A stretch of 64,000 nucleotides of DNA from Oscillospiraceae bacterium (GTDB lineage Bacteria; Bacillota; Clostridia; Oscillospirales; Ruminococcaceae), in assembly GCA_016296505.1 (NCBI GenBank), contig JAEDJD010000004.1:85723-149722 (forward strand), given 5' to 3'. This document shows positions 44,630 to 53,489 of the stretch, in pieces. The notes under the pieces were generated by a model. The model saw nothing but the letters and a program-made list of their open reading frames with translations. It was not told the origin of the DNA and ran no database searches. Positions within the stretch are counted from its first letter, which is position 1. Each line of letters begins with the position of its first letter. Made by a program: the position numbers and the translations under genes.

Positions 44630-45949
44630 TCAGGTTGAGGACTTGCGATTTTTTTCGTCCTCTGAACCTTTATCATGGATAGCCTGTTCCGTATCTGTAC
44701 TGTCTCCACCCAACACTTTGGCGATAGTCTCCGCAGACTCCACTTTGGAATGAAAGTCGAGGTGACTATAAAAATTGGCTGTAACATTAAATGTTGAATG
44801 TCCAAGCCACTCCTGGATCGCCTTCATGGATACTCCGTTTGCCAGCAACAGACTGGCACATGAATGACGAAGATCATGGAATCGAATGTGTTTGAGCTTA
44901 TTTTTCTTAATGATGTACTTGAAGTGAGTAGTTACAAAGTTTGGCGTAATCAGCTTACCGAAGTTGTCACGGCACACAAAGCCGTCATATTCCCTGTCAA
45001 AGTCTTTACCGAGGAGCTTCGAGTAGTATTCTTCAAGGTTTTTGCGTTCTATTAGCATCTGCTCAATATGAGGAATCAAGGGAAAAGTTCTTACACTGGA
45101 CTCAGTTTTAAGCTGATTTTCGACAAAAATCATTTCTTTGCCGCCGCCATAAGTGCTGGAAACCTTACGGCGAACCGTGAGTTTCTTTTCCTCAAAGTTG
45201 ACGGAATCCCACTTCAAACCAATAATCTCGCTCTTGCGAAGTCCGTAGTAGGCTGCAATATGTACCACAAGTTCAAGTCTATCGCCCTTGAATACTTCAA
45301 AGAGCTGTTCTAACTCGTCCTTGTTGTAGAAATTGGCTTCAAACTTCTGAATTTTCGGCAGTTCAACCTTATCTGCGACGTTTACATCGAGCATATCCAT
45401 TTTTACAGCATATTTTAGTGCTTTGTGGATATTGGCATGGTAATGCTTTACCGAATTGCCCGAAAGACCGCTGTTGAACTTATCGTTATAGAACTGCTGA
45501 AGCTGTAAAGCTGTCAGGTTGCCAAGAAGAAGATGCGGATAACGCTCGTCAAAATAGTTTTTGATCCTGGTGATATAGCGATTGTAGCTTTCATAAGAGG
45601 TTCGTGCGATTGTCGGTCTGATTGTTTCAAGCCAGTAGTCAAGAAATGCTGTGAACTCAAAACCTGTCTTGCATACAGCATCATCACTGAGAACCTCCTC
45701 GCTGAGTTCTGTCTTTTCCTTTGGTGTTTCCTTGACTTTTGTTAAGCTGCCTGTGAGAAACTCCTCATAGAACTTTGCTACTATTACGTTCACCTTTGCT
45801 GTCAGTGCTTTATAAGAACAGTCAACAGGCAAATCGGTTGTAACCCATTTTCTCTTACGCTTGCCACTATCGTCCTTGAAATCAAAGACAACATAGTTTT
45901 TGCCCTTCTTTTCGGCAATAATGTACTTAAAAGGCAGACTTGCTTTCAT
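44630..45949 (-). CDS. int: Tyrosine-type integrase
   Basis: A 439-residue site-specific recombinase of the Tn916/phage-integrase type. It has an N-terminal arm-binding region (about 1-75), a SAM-like core-binding domain (about 95-200) and a catalytic domain with Arg238 (YYGLRKSEIIGLKW), His358 and Arg361 (RFHDLRHSCASLLLANG), His384 (WLGHST) and nucleophile Tyr394 (ANFYSHL). It integrates and excises the element, probably at the adjacent tRNA-Leu. GGAGG precedes ATG. It is co-oriented with the excisionase gene upstream. Confidence 0.96.
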   Translation of the reverse strand: MKASLPFKYIIAEKKGKNYVVFDFKDDSGKRKRKWVTTDLPVDCSYKALTAKVNVIVAKFYEEFLTGSLTKVKETPKEKTELSEEVLSDDAVCKTGFEFTAFLDYWLETIRPTIARTSYESYNRYITRIKNYFDERYPHLLLGNLTALQLQQFYNDKFNSGLSGNSVKHYHANIHKALKYAVKMDMLDVNVADKVELPKIQKFEANFYNKDELEQLFEVFKGDRLELVVHIAAYYGLRKSEIIGLKWDSVNFEEKKLTVRRKVSSTYGGGKEMIFVENQLKTESSVRTFPLIPHIEQMLIERKNLEEYYSKLLGKDFDREYDGFVCRDNFGKLITPNFVTTHFKYIIKKNKLKHIRFHDLRHSCASLLLANGVSMKAIQEWLGHSTFNVTANFYSHLDFHSKVESAETIAKVLGGDSTDTEQAIHDKGSEDEKNRKSST

Positions 45950-46085
45950 TATATTATCCTCCTTATGTCGAAAGCGGTGGTCTGCGCTATTGACCTCATA
46001 ACTATATTGTAGCGCGATACAAAGTCATTTGCAAGCGTTTTCCTACCACTTCTACAAAATTTGACACAAGGGACATTTCTACCGG

Positions 46086-46304
46086 TTATTTTTGTGCGCA
46101 TTGCAGAACGAAATCTATAACCGTAGCTTTTGCGACCTTGATTGTTCTACCACAAGGAATTTTTTTGAGTTGTCCTTCCTTGATAAGCTGATAAACCTTT
46201 TTCTTTCCATAGCCGAGAATTTCACATAAGTCCTTTACTTCCAGTATCTCAGGATATTCGCTATACATATTCTTATATACAACTTCAAGCGGTATTGAAT
46301 CCAT
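46086..46304 (-). CDS. Excisionase-like MerR/HTH_17 DNA-binding protein
   Basis: A 72-residue winged-helix protein of the excisionase family. It has EILEVKDLCEILGYGKKKVY, then QLIKEGQLKKIPCGRTIKVA. It would bend DNA at the attachment site and steer the integrase toward excision. GGAGG lies 7-8 bases before the ATG. It lies 136 bases upstream of int on the same strand. Confidence 0.85.
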   Translation of the reverse strand: MDSIPLEVVYKNMYSEYPEILEVKDLCEILGYGKKKVYQLIKEGQLKKIPCGRTIKVAKATVIDFVLQCAQK

Positions 46305-46810
46305 AGGACATAACCTCCTTCCTGTCAGAAGAAAAGAAACTGAAAAAGCGTAGATGTTCCATATTCTATTGTCAAGATACTAAGTGCATCGTTGTCAGTT
46401 ATTTTTATGCCTGATATTTGATGTACTGTTGGCAGCTTCCCCTCAAATTGAGAGGAAGCTCCCGACAGCATATCAGCCGTCAAACAAAACTAAGAGGAAT
46501 GTGTGAGATGCCTTTGGCAATGTACGCTCCGAAGTACGTACACTCCCAACAGCATCTCTGCTGTTGACAGAAAAATAAAAGAAATTAATATGAAAGCATA
46601 GTTGAAAGTATGGGACGGTGCGGCAAATGGAAGAACCGTACCGCCCCTCATCACGGAGGATAGGATATGTCAGCGAGTGATCCGTACCCTTTTCAGCCAT
46701 CAGTGGTATGAACCCCTCTATATATCAACCGAGGATTTTGCAAAATCGGGAAGGTTTTTCCCATGTTTCTTTCTCCAAAAAGAAAAAATCAGCGTTCTGC
46801 ACATATTTCT
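46305..46810. other. Gene-free, hairpin-rich stretch upstream of xis
   Basis: About 500 bases without a convincing gene. It holds a long imperfect hairpin (46426-46468: CTGTTGGCAGCTTCC ... GGAAGCTCCCGACAG), TGTACG...CGTACA (about 46520-46545), CAACAGCA/TGCTGTTG (about 46549-46568) and GGGACGGTGCGG...CCGTACCGCCCC (about 46614-46650). The order is compatible with a structured untranslated RNA or a protein-binding control region. Confidence 0.5.
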
Positions 46811-47242
46811 TTATTCGTTTTCGTGCAAGATGATATACTCCTTGAGCTTCTGCTTTGCAATCTTGATTCGGTATCGTACCATGTCAATTGATAAACCGTA
46901 TTTCTCAACGAGATACCACATCGTCACCTTATCCTCTCTCAGAAAGTAGTCCCGTATAAGCTCATACCCTTCAGGAAAATCCGATTTCAGCAGTTCTAAG
47001 GCATCAGGCAGATAATCAAGCCTGTTCCGGTGCTTGATTTGATCCTTTTCTTCTTCCTCGCTTATGGGAATACTCGCAGGATCGGGATTTGAAGATAGAA
47101 CATCGTCAAAATCGGGATAGATCCTTCCGTTTTCTGCATCCCGCTCCTCAAGGTATCGTTCTTTTCGCAAGAGCTTGTTGTACTCTTTCTCGATGTTACG
47201 GGGAACATCATCGCCAAAGTGGACATACATAAATCTTCCCAT
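46811..47242 (-). CDS. Sigma-70 region 4-like regulatory protein
   Basis: A 143-residue protein. The C-terminal half (PEGYELIRDYFLREDKVTMW, then VEKYGLSIDMVRYRIKIAKQ) has a sigma region 4-type helix-turn-helix, and the N-terminal half is acidic and charged. Such small sigma-like proteins are common in Tn916-type and related Firmicutes elements, where they affect transfer or excision gene expression. It starts 2 bases after the XRE gene stop, in one operon. Confidence 0.7.
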   Translation of the reverse strand: MGRFMYVHFGDDVPRNIEKEYNKLLRKERYLEERDAENGRIYPDFDDVLSSNPDPASIPISEEEEKDQIKHRNRLDYLPDALELLKSDFPEGYELIRDYFLREDKVTMWYLVEKYGLSIDMVRYRIKIAKQKLKEYIILHENE

Positions 47243-47244
47243 TA

Positions 47245-47733
47245 CTAACTGTCCTCCTTAGCAGAGGTCAGGTTTGTAAGAGGTTTGGCATGGATTGCCG
47301 TCAACTGTTCATTGCAGGCTGTCAGTGTATAACGTTTATCGAATGCACAGCCGTCAAGATAAGCCCTGATGATATTCTTATCTGCTTTTCTGTAATCCTG
47401 ATCACACGGCATCGCATACAGCAGGAGCGAAAACAAGTAACGCTGCCTGCAAGGGTGAAGCCTGAGTGCTATACAGACCGCACAGAGGTAATCATACTGC
47501 ATCTTCCTTTTCCCCGAAAGATACCGTGAGAGTGTAGATGGAGCAATCCCCGTCAGTCTTGCAAGCGTTTTCTGGCTTATATTGATCTCGTCTAAATACC
47601 GACATAATGCCAAGCAGAAGCTGTCCTTGTTCTGCTCAACGAGATCATCAGTCCCGTAAACGTAAACTTCGTACCTTTGCGGCTCCTCATGTTCGCTGAA
47701 TAATGAAATCTGAGGAGTATGTAAATCATTCAT
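47245..47733 (-). CDS. XRE-family transcriptional regulator
   Basis: A 162-residue protein with a central HTH (ISQKTLARLTGIAPSTLSRY, then LSGKRKMQYDYL), preceded by an acidic N-terminus and followed by a helical region. It is a probable regulator of the element's excision module and precedes the sigma-like gene. Confidence 0.8.
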   Translation of the reverse strand: MNDLHTPQISLFSEHEEPQRYEVYVYGTDDLVEQNKDSFCLALCRYLDEINISQKTLARLTGIAPSTLSRYLSGKRKMQYDYLCAVCIALRLHPCRQRYLFSLLLYAMPCDQDYRKADKNIIRAYLDGCAFDKRYTLTACNEQLTAIHAKPLTNLTSAKEDS

Positions 47734-48331
47734 AATACCGGTTCCGTCCTTTCTGTCAGACGGAAATCAGCAAATGAACATAGTAAGCCTGTCATTCGGA
47801 ATATACCCGTCCGACAATCAAACATTACTCGTCCATTCGATCGTTTCATATTCAGTTTCCATACAGTGATCGAGTAACCCTCCTGCGCAGTAAGGTTCAC
47901 CGTTGGAGCAACGCGCCGATGCGTTCTATATTATTATGAACCATTACAGCGTAAAAAGCAACTTCTCAGCGTTCCCGTTCGGGAACACCCTATTTTTATA
48001 AAAGCCCCATTTCCCTGCACTTTACAATAATGCGCTACCGATCCAACATTTCCACCTAACTCATTCAAACCTCAGTCCCATGTTGAAAAATTACTCTTTG
48101 TGCAAAATTATAGTGCGGCAACTTTTCACCAAAATTTCATCTTCCTATCACATTAGTTGTAAGAAAAAGGGCGGCCTGATCTGCTCAGACCGCCCTTTAT
48201 GCCGAGAGTTTACAGCATAGCACACTCAACTTCTGTATCAGCACAAACAAATCCGCAAGGCAATCAATGCAGACCGTGATCTATTATCATCGTCCAGTAC
48301 ACAGCTATCACCCCCTAAAGATCGTAATGGA
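47734..48331. other. Gene-free stretch with hairpins
   Basis: About 600 bases with no supported ORF. Visible are GTTCCCG-TT-CGGGAAC (47971-47986), a possible operator or hairpin upstream of the XRE gene, and a strong bidirectional terminator at 48168-48201. The rest is AT-rich and featureless to me. Confidence 0.5.
48168..48201. terminator. Bidirectional terminator
   Basis: AAAGGGCGG.CTGA / TCAG.CCGCCCTTT stem with a 5-base loop and A/T tracts on both sides. It isolates the XRE region from the exonuclease transcript. Confidence 0.8.
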
Positions 48332-48514
48332 TTACCGATCAAGTCTTGTATGGAACTGTTCAATGACATCACAAAAGTATCGAGTTGTATGCTTGTCTGC
48401 TTCCATTATATGAAACCAGTTGTACAAAATTTGGCTTTCTGGAAACAAACTTTCATTTTTTATTATATCATTTAAGATAGACAGAATTTGTGATTCTGAA
48501 AAGAAAAGAGCCAT
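48332..48514 (-). CDS. Small hypothetical protein downstream of the exonuclease
   Basis: A 60-residue ORF (MALFFSESQILSILNDIIKN and on) starting 34 bases after the exonuclease gene on the same strand. It has amphipathic helices and no known motif. The ribosome site is weak, so it may be a real small gene or a chance frame. Confidence 0.35.
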   Translation of the reverse strand: MALFFSESQILSILNDIIKNESLFPESQILYNWFHIMEADKHTTRYFCDVIEQFHTRLDR

Positions 48515-48547
48515 TGCTTTATCGCAACAGCTCTGATAATTGATGAT

Positions 48548-49078
48548 TTATAGTTTGTATTCTTTCACATATTCTCTCACGTCAATACCGCTTTCGATAT
48601 ATCTCAGCAGTATCTCCGCACAGGCATGACTATCACTGTCTGCCTGATGATGATCGAGAGTAATACCGTAGTGATCGCACATCACGTTTAGGTTATGCTT
48701 CATATCAGGCAGAACACGCCTGCCGATCCGGACCGTACAAAGGTATTTTGCCGTCGGTTTCCAAGAGATACCGTAATCACGCAGACAGGCACGAAGAACG
48801 CTCATATCGAACACAGCATTATGTGCAACGAGGATACCCTTGCTCATGATAGGCTCAATCTTCTTCCATAGCTCTGCAAAATTCGGAGCGCCCTTGACCT
48901 TATCCGCATCTATTCCGGTGAGCTTAGTGTTGAAGTAGTCGAAGTGTGTTTCGGGATCAACAAGAGAAAAGTAGTTCGCCATGATCTTATTATCCTTGAT
49001 TGCAGAAATGCCTATCGCACTCATACGGTCATTTGCACGATTGGGCGTTTCAACGTCAAAGACTATGTAGACTGCCAT
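48548..49078 (-). CDS. DEDDh 3'-5' exonuclease (DnaQ-like)
   Basis: A 176-residue exonuclease of the DNA polymerase III epsilon/RNase T family. Exo I is IVFDVETPN (Asp8, Glu10), Exo II is VAHNAVFDMSVLRA and Exo III is HHQADSDSHACAEIL with His and Asp. It could proofread or degrade single strands during element transfer. GGGAGTG precedes ATG. Confidence 0.9.
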   Translation of the reverse strand: MAVYIVFDVETPNRANDRMSAIGISAIKDNKIMANYFSLVDPETHFDYFNTKLTGIDADKVKGAPNFAELWKKIEPIMSKGILVAHNAVFDMSVLRACLRDYGISWKPTAKYLCTVRIGRRVLPDMKHNLNVMCDHYGITLDHHQADSDSHACAEILLRYIESGIDVREYVKEYKL

Positions 49079-49319
49079 ATCGTATCACTCCCAAGCAAAG
49101 CAGATTATAGGTTAATTATACCACAACGGAACGGAAAGGTCAATCGGCAGAAAGAAAACAACCGACATTGCTGCCGACTGCCTTTCATTATGCTCCGATT
49201 CGCTCAAAGCTATTCAAAACCTGTTTATCCGAGAACAATGACAGCTTACCGTCAGATCATTAATTATGGGGTTGCACAAGAGTTGCTTGTGAGTTGCAGA
49301 AAGAGCCGTCACAAAGCTG

Positions 49320-50300
49320 TTACTCAGCAAATTCAGGATAAGCTCTGAGCATTTTACGGACTTCTTCCAAATACTCAGCTCGTTCTTTTGCAGGCGAAAC
49401 AAGCTCCACACCGTCACCATACTGCATAAGCCACAGATAAAATTTGCGGTTGATACCTACCCGTACACGGATACGAACATAGTCAGCATCTTCATCGTGA
49501 AGGATCGAAGCGTAATCTCCAAAATTTTCCCTCATTTCATCGAGCAGATACTTCTTTACCCGCAGTGTGACTACGGTGAAGTATTCAGGAGCAAACATAT
49601 CCGTTACGAACCCCTCATAATTGTCCTCCGGTGGCAGCCGAACATAAGACACTTCGCCACCGAGGATATTCTTCATTCGGTCAACTCTGTATATACGCCA
49701 TTTTCTATCTTTCTCATTGAGGCATTTCAGATAGAATCGCTCATGGAAGTAGATCACGCTCACAGGGAGCATTTCCCGTTTCTTATAGTAATAAGTTATC
49801 TGTTTCGTTGTTTCGTCATACTTGCCGTATTCAAAATCTATTTTCTGCCGTTCACCAATCAATCTATGAATCTTATCCAAGTTTTCCAAGAGATCGAGTG
49901 TCGAGGGACAACGGTCATTCAGAACGATACGGCTGATGAGCTGCCTTATCTCTGCATCGGAACACATACCCTCAAACTTCTTTATCAGTGTTTGCTTCTG
50001 AAACGCTGTCAGGAATTTGTTTATCGAGATCGAATCAACGATGAAACGTATCTCATTGAATGAGAAACCCTTGTCAATCAAAGCGTAGTATGCCGTGTTA
50101 TGTTCACGGTTATGCTTTACGATATGATTTCCCATAGCTGTCAGCCTGTCAAGGTCACGGCGAATCGTTACGTTCTTCACCCTGGTCAGATTGCAGGCAT
50201 TGGCGAGGTGTTCTTGTATCTGGCTGATTGATACATAGTGGTTCTCGTCCGTGTACCGTGACAGATAATCGTAGATGTATATAATTCTTTCATGATCCAT
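49320..50300 (-). CDS. WYL-domain transcriptional regulator
   Basis: A 326-residue protein. It has an N-terminal helix-turn-helix (VSISQIQEHLANACNLTRVK, then NVTIRRDLDRL), a WYL domain (about 140-230: PVSVIYFHERFYLKCLNEKD, RKWRIYRVDRM) and a C-terminal WCX extension. WYL proteins sense nucleic-acid or nucleotide ligands and often control defence or mobile-element genes. GGAGGG precedes the ATG. A perfect hairpin lies between its likely promoter and start (50326-50366). Confidence 0.88.
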   Translation of the reverse strand: MDHERIIYIYDYLSRYTDENHYVSISQIQEHLANACNLTRVKNVTIRRDLDRLTAMGNHIVKHNREHNTAYYALIDKGFSFNEIRFIVDSISINKFLTAFQKQTLIKKFEGMCSDAEIRQLISRIVLNDRCPSTLDLLENLDKIHRLIGERQKIDFEYGKYDETTKQITYYYKKREMLPVSVIYFHERFYLKCLNEKDRKWRIYRVDRMKNILGGEVSYVRLPPEDNYEGFVTDMFAPEYFTVVTLRVKKYLLDEMRENFGDYASILHDEDADYVRIRVRVGINRKFYLWLMQYGDGVELVSPAKERAEYLEEVRKMLRAYPEFAE

Positions 50301-50325
50301 TTTATTTTCCCTCCTGCAAAAGCTG

Positions 50326-50366
50326 AAAATCCCTGTTCTGAAACGGAGTTCAGAACAGGGATTTTT
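50326..50366. terminator. Perfect 16-17-bp hairpin in the WYL gene leader
   Basis: AAATCCCTGTTCTGAA, a 6-base loop (ACGGAG), then TTCAGAACAGGGATTTTT. On the minus strand it precedes the WYL ribosome site by about 15 bases, so it is either an attenuator of that gene or an insulating terminator. Confidence 0.7.
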
Positions 50367-50599
50367 GCATTTTACTTATCCCGTTCACGCATCGCCCCTA
50401 AATGAAATTTTTTCTTCTGTCAGATAGCGATCCGGACACAGCCTACTCTTAATATTTTACCATAATTATGCATGAGTATCAATCGGGTTCGGAATAAAGC
50501 GGCATAAAGTTCGGAATGTTGTATCATCAGCAAATCTATTCGTAAACTTTTTGTGAACGCTTGCGGATTTCTTTCCCGATTTTTCAAATTTGGCGGTAG

Positions 50600-50712
50600 A
50601 TAAGTGAGGGGGTATTGCAGCCGAAGTCGCAAAGCTCCAATTCCTCCGACGGAGAGAGGAAACTTTACAGAGCCGAAGGCTCAAATTGAAATCACGCACG
50701 GAGGGCGTGATT
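50600..50712 (+). other. Candidate oriT (hairpin cluster upstream of mobC)
   Basis: Between the WYL and mobC genes lie TAAGTGAGGGGG (50601-50612), CTCCGACGGAG (about 50644-50654), GAGCCGAAGGCTC (50670-50682) and AATCACGC...GCGTGATT (50690-50712). Relaxase origins typically sit upstream of mobC/relaxase genes and carry such inverted repeats beside the nick site. The nick itself cannot be placed from sequence alone. Confidence 0.5.
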
Positions 50713-50816
50713 CAAACCCAGCAAGCTCGGTATCTCCGCATTACAATTTCTAAGAAATTGAATGTTCCGATACAATGCTTGCAAGATGGACACCCCTTGA
50801 ACCCCGAACGAAGGAG

Positions 50817-51170
50817 ATGAGAAAAATAGCAGAGATCGAACCTCATAATCGGTATATGCAGATACGCCTCACCGAAGCAGAATACGAAGCTATCGAGCGC
50901 AAGTTTCGCAACAGCGGTCTGAGGTCACGGAGCGAGTTTATCAGGGCTATGATATTTGAGGGATATATAGTCAATTTTGATGAGGAGAAGTTTGATAAGA
51001 TTTACAGGCTTGTCGGCAATATTTCAAACAACATCAATCAGATAGCCGTGAGAGCGAACAGCACGAACAAAGTGTATGCCGAGGACATCGTGAACATCAA
51101 GGAGGGGCAGGATAAGATATGGCAACTACTAAACTCTTTGCAATCAAAACTACTGAGGTTAAAGCGTTAG
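50817..51170 (+). CDS. mobC: MobC-like relaxosome accessory protein
   Basis: About 117 residues. An N-terminal ribbon-helix-helix (MQIRLTEAEYEAIERKFRNS, then RSRSEFIRAMIFEGY) is followed by a helical tail (NISNNINQIAVRANST) typical of MobC, which binds oriT and helps the relaxase melt DNA. The start is uncertain: AAGGAG (50811-50816) abuts ATG 50817, leaving no spacing, while in-frame ATA 50826 is at ideal distance. The frame itself opens at ATG 50775. It overlaps the relaxase gene by 52 bases. Confidence 0.8.
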   Translation: MRKIAEIEPHNRYMQIRLTEAEYEAIERKFRNSGLRSRSEFIRAMIFEGYIVNFDEEKFDKIYRLVGNISNNINQIAVRANSTNKVYAEDIVNIKEGQDKIWQLLNSLQSKLLRLKR

Positions 51171-52519
51171 CCTATATCGCCAACCCTGAAAAAACAGACG
51201 GCGGCAAACTGATCTTCACATACGGGTGTAGCTCTGATCCTGCACAGGCAAGCAAAGATTTTAGTGCAGTCCGTGCAGTAGGAACAGGCTTGAATACTGT
51301 CCTCTCTCAGCACTTCATTCAGAGCTTTAAGCCTGGTGAAATCACGCCTGAAAGAGCTTTGGAAGTCGGCAAGGAACTTTGCGAGAAATTCCTCAAGGGC
51401 GAATACCAATACTTCCTCGCAGTCCACACCAATACCGACCACACACATCTGCACGTTATCTTCAATAATGTGAGCCGTGCCAATGGCAGAACTTTCGAGA
51501 CAAATATGAATCAGGGCAAGGTCAAGGAACGTGCGTGGAAGAAACTCATTGACCTGTCGGACGAGGTATGCAGACGGCATCATTTGTCGGTCATCAACCA
51601 CCCCGAACAGACCAAAGGCAAGAGCTATTGGGAGTGGGATATGAATCGTCAGGGACTATCGTGGAAAGCCAAACTGAAATACACGATAGATCAGGTTGTG
51701 AAAGCAAGCGAGGACTTCGATGATTTCCTCAAGAAATGTGGCGAGTATGGTGTGCTTGTTGAGTACAATCCCGACCACAAGATCGACCTGAAATATATGC
51801 TTGCGGAGCAGAAAGAACGCAATCCGAGAGCCAAGATGACTCGCGCCCGAACACTCGGTTGGTATTACGAGACACGGCAGATCAAAGACCGCATCGCTCA
51901 GTATCACGGAGTTATGATCTACACGCCGAGAACAAAGGTCAGAGTTATCACAAAGAAGCCACCGAACAAGTTCGTTCAGGACGCTATCGACCGTGGCAAT
52001 ATGAAGCTCGCCAGTATCGCAAAGAATGTGATAGCTGAGTATGGTGTAGAGCCTGAGCAGATACGTCCTGCGGCCATGTCGGCATACGCCAATAGCCGTA
52101 GCCTACTCTCCGAGCTGAACACCATGAATACCGAGATAGAAGATCTGAAAGTCAAGCTCAAAGTTCTGCGGAAATACCGCAAACTGAAAGTGTACGGCGA
52201 GGAGCTGAAATCTCTCAGCGGAAGTGCTGCGAAGAAGTACCGAAAGGACAACAGTGCCGAGCTGAGTGAATACGGGCAAATCCGTTCTCAGGTTTTGGAG
52301 CTTTACCCATCAGGACATATTCCGACCGTGGAGAATCTAGAGCAAAAAATAAACGCCCTTATACAAGAGCGTTCAGAGAAAGATTTGCAGTTTCGTGAAG
52401 CAGATAAGCGGGCGCGTGATCTTGCCGACGCACAGCGTACCATTGAGGAATTTCTCAGGCAGGAACGCAACGAACAGCAGCTAGACCGCAAGCGTAAAAA
52501 GAATGGAGATTTGGAGTGA
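51119..52519 (+). CDS. MOBP-type relaxase
   Basis: A 466-residue relaxase/mobilisation nuclease. Candidate catalytic Tyr19 is in VKALAYIANPEKT. Motif III is HTNTDHTHLH (103-112), the metal-binding HxDxxHxH-like cluster, followed by VIFNNVSRANGRTFETN. The C-terminal third (about 340-466) is charged coiled coil. It should nick oriT, stay covalently bound to the 5' end and pilot the strand through a conjugation channel. GGAGGGG precedes ATG. Its last 44 bases recur imperfectly at 53526-53569. Confidence 0.93.
   Translation: MATTKLFAIKTTEVKALAYIANPEKTDGGKLIFTYGCSSDPAQASKDFSAVRAVGTGLNTVLSQHFIQSFKPGEITPERALEVGKELCEKFLKGEYQYFLAVHTNTDHTHLHVIFNNVSRANGRTFETNMNQGKVKERAWKKLIDLSDEVCRRHHLSVINHPEQTKGKSYWEWDMNRQGLSWKAKLKYTIDQVVKASEDFDDFLKKCGEYGVLVEYNPDHKIDLKYMLAEQKERNPRAKMTRARTLGWYYETRQIKDRIAQYHGVMIYTPRTKVRVITKKPPNKFVQDAIDRGNMKLASIAKNVIAEYGVEPEQIRPAAMSAYANSRSLLSELNTMNTEIEDLKVKLKVLRKYRKLKVYGEELKSLSGSAAKKYRKDNSAELSEYGQIRSQVLELYPSGHIPTVENLEQKINALIQERSEKDLQFREADKRARDLADAQRTIEEFLRQERNEQQLDRKRKKNGDLE
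52476..52519 (+). repeat. Relaxase 3'-end repeat, native copy
   Basis: The last 44 bases of the relaxase gene, including its stop codon. 41 of 44 positions match 53526-53569. Confidence 0.85.
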
Positions 52520-52894
52520 TTATTTATTTTTCACCCACCAGCCATTTTCGTCATAATAACCGTGCTGTTCCATGAATGGAGCAAGCACCACGTTATAGCC
52601 TTTTTCTGGAATTGATATTCCCTCATCACGGAGATAGCCGAAGATGATTTCCTGCAATTCATTCATTAGAGCAAACCAAGCATTGGTCTGTTCGCAGGCG
52701 TAGGTGTAGGCGGTAGTATCTTCCTCATAGTCGTATTCATTATCTTCAATACACCACGCTTTATTGTAAACGGCAGCATACGCATCTATTATGCTTTGTT
52801 TGTCAGTATGCTCAGACAGCCATTTACGAATGTCATCGACACTCAAATCAGGGAGTGGTTCACTTCCCATAATGAAATAATCCTGAATACTCAT
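52520..52894 (-). CDS. Orphan immunity-like protein A
   Basis: A 124-residue soluble acidic protein rich in Asp, Glu, Tyr and Trp (DNEYDYEEDTTAYTYACEQT; EQHGYYDENGWWVKNK). I do not recognise a named family. Size, acidity, aromatic content and its place in an array of unrelated small genes resemble immunity proteins of polymorphic toxins, but no toxin gene is near. Its stop is directly at the relaxase stop (tail-to-tail), and GGAGG precedes ATG. Confidence 0.7.
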   Translation of the reverse strand: MSIQDYFIMGSEPLPDLSVDDIRKWLSEHTDKQSIIDAYAAVYNKAWCIEDNEYDYEEDTTAYTYACEQTNAWFALMNELQEIIFGYLRDEGISIPEKGYNVVLAPFMEQHGYYDENGWWVKNK

Positions 52895-52908
52895 TTCTGC
52901 CTCCGAAT

Positions 52909-53475
52909 TTATCTATCTGACCGTTCATAAATCAGATTTCCGTTATAATCAACTTCATAATAATTATCTTCAAAGTCATAAAGGCACACACGATCTTCAC
53001 GCAATTGAAATGCCTGTTTATTGGTGATAGAAACAAAAATGTCTCTGCCTGAAAATCCCCATTTCTTATGAAATTCTTTATCATACATTGCAACTTCAAG
53101 TTCGCCGTGAATAACATATCCATCAGGTATACTGTATAATCCAAAAGCACAACCGTATAGATTGGTTTCGTAAGTAGATATTACGATTCTCTGTTCAAGG
53201 TCGAATTTAATCACTCGATTATCTTGAATTATTGTCAGAATCTTACCTTCAAGAACAGCACAATTATCAGACCACGATTGACCTGAGCCAACCAAAGCTA
53301 CACTATACTGTTCATTAAATAGGTTGACTGATACAGACAAAACTCTGTAATAATCCTCTAAGGTGTAGTTATCTACATTAAGGACAAGATCATAGGCACT
53401 ATGCTCAGTGCTGCCTAGATTGAAAGTTTCATCTACATTGATTTCAATCCTGCATTTACTATTCTTTAATTCCAT
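52909..53475 (-). CDS. Orphan immunity-like protein B
   Basis: A 188-residue beta-rich soluble protein (VLEGKILTIIQDNRVIKFDL, then YGCAFGLYSIPDGYVIHGEL) with repeated strand-turn units resembling a small propeller-like or immunity fold. The family was not recognised. ATG 53475 (GGAGAA upstream) is chosen; the frame runs further upstream into the duplicated relaxase/RHH debris. It sits 14 bases before gene A, probably in the same transcript. Confidence 0.7.
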   Translation of the reverse strand: MELKNSKCRIEINVDETFNLGSTEHSAYDLVLNVDNYTLEDYYRVLSVSVNLFNEQYSVALVGSGQSWSDNCAVLEGKILTIIQDNRVIKFDLEQRIVISTYETNLYGCAFGLYSIPDGYVIHGELEVAMYDKEFHKKWGFSGRDIFVSITNKQAFQLREDRVCLYDFEDNYYEVDYNGNLIYERSDR

Positions 53476-53489
53476 CGCCGTTCTCCATA

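Noticed and set aside
46473..46949. Two small ORFs (75 and 115 codons) in the hairpin region and opposite the sigma-like gene
   Set aside because: No ribosome sites, no family resemblance; the second overlaps the convincing minus-strand sigma-like gene.
47971..47986. LexA-type operator
   Set aside because: GTTCCCGTTCGGGAAC has the half-sites in the reverse order of the Gram-positive GAAC-N4-GTTC box; better described as a hairpin or other operator.
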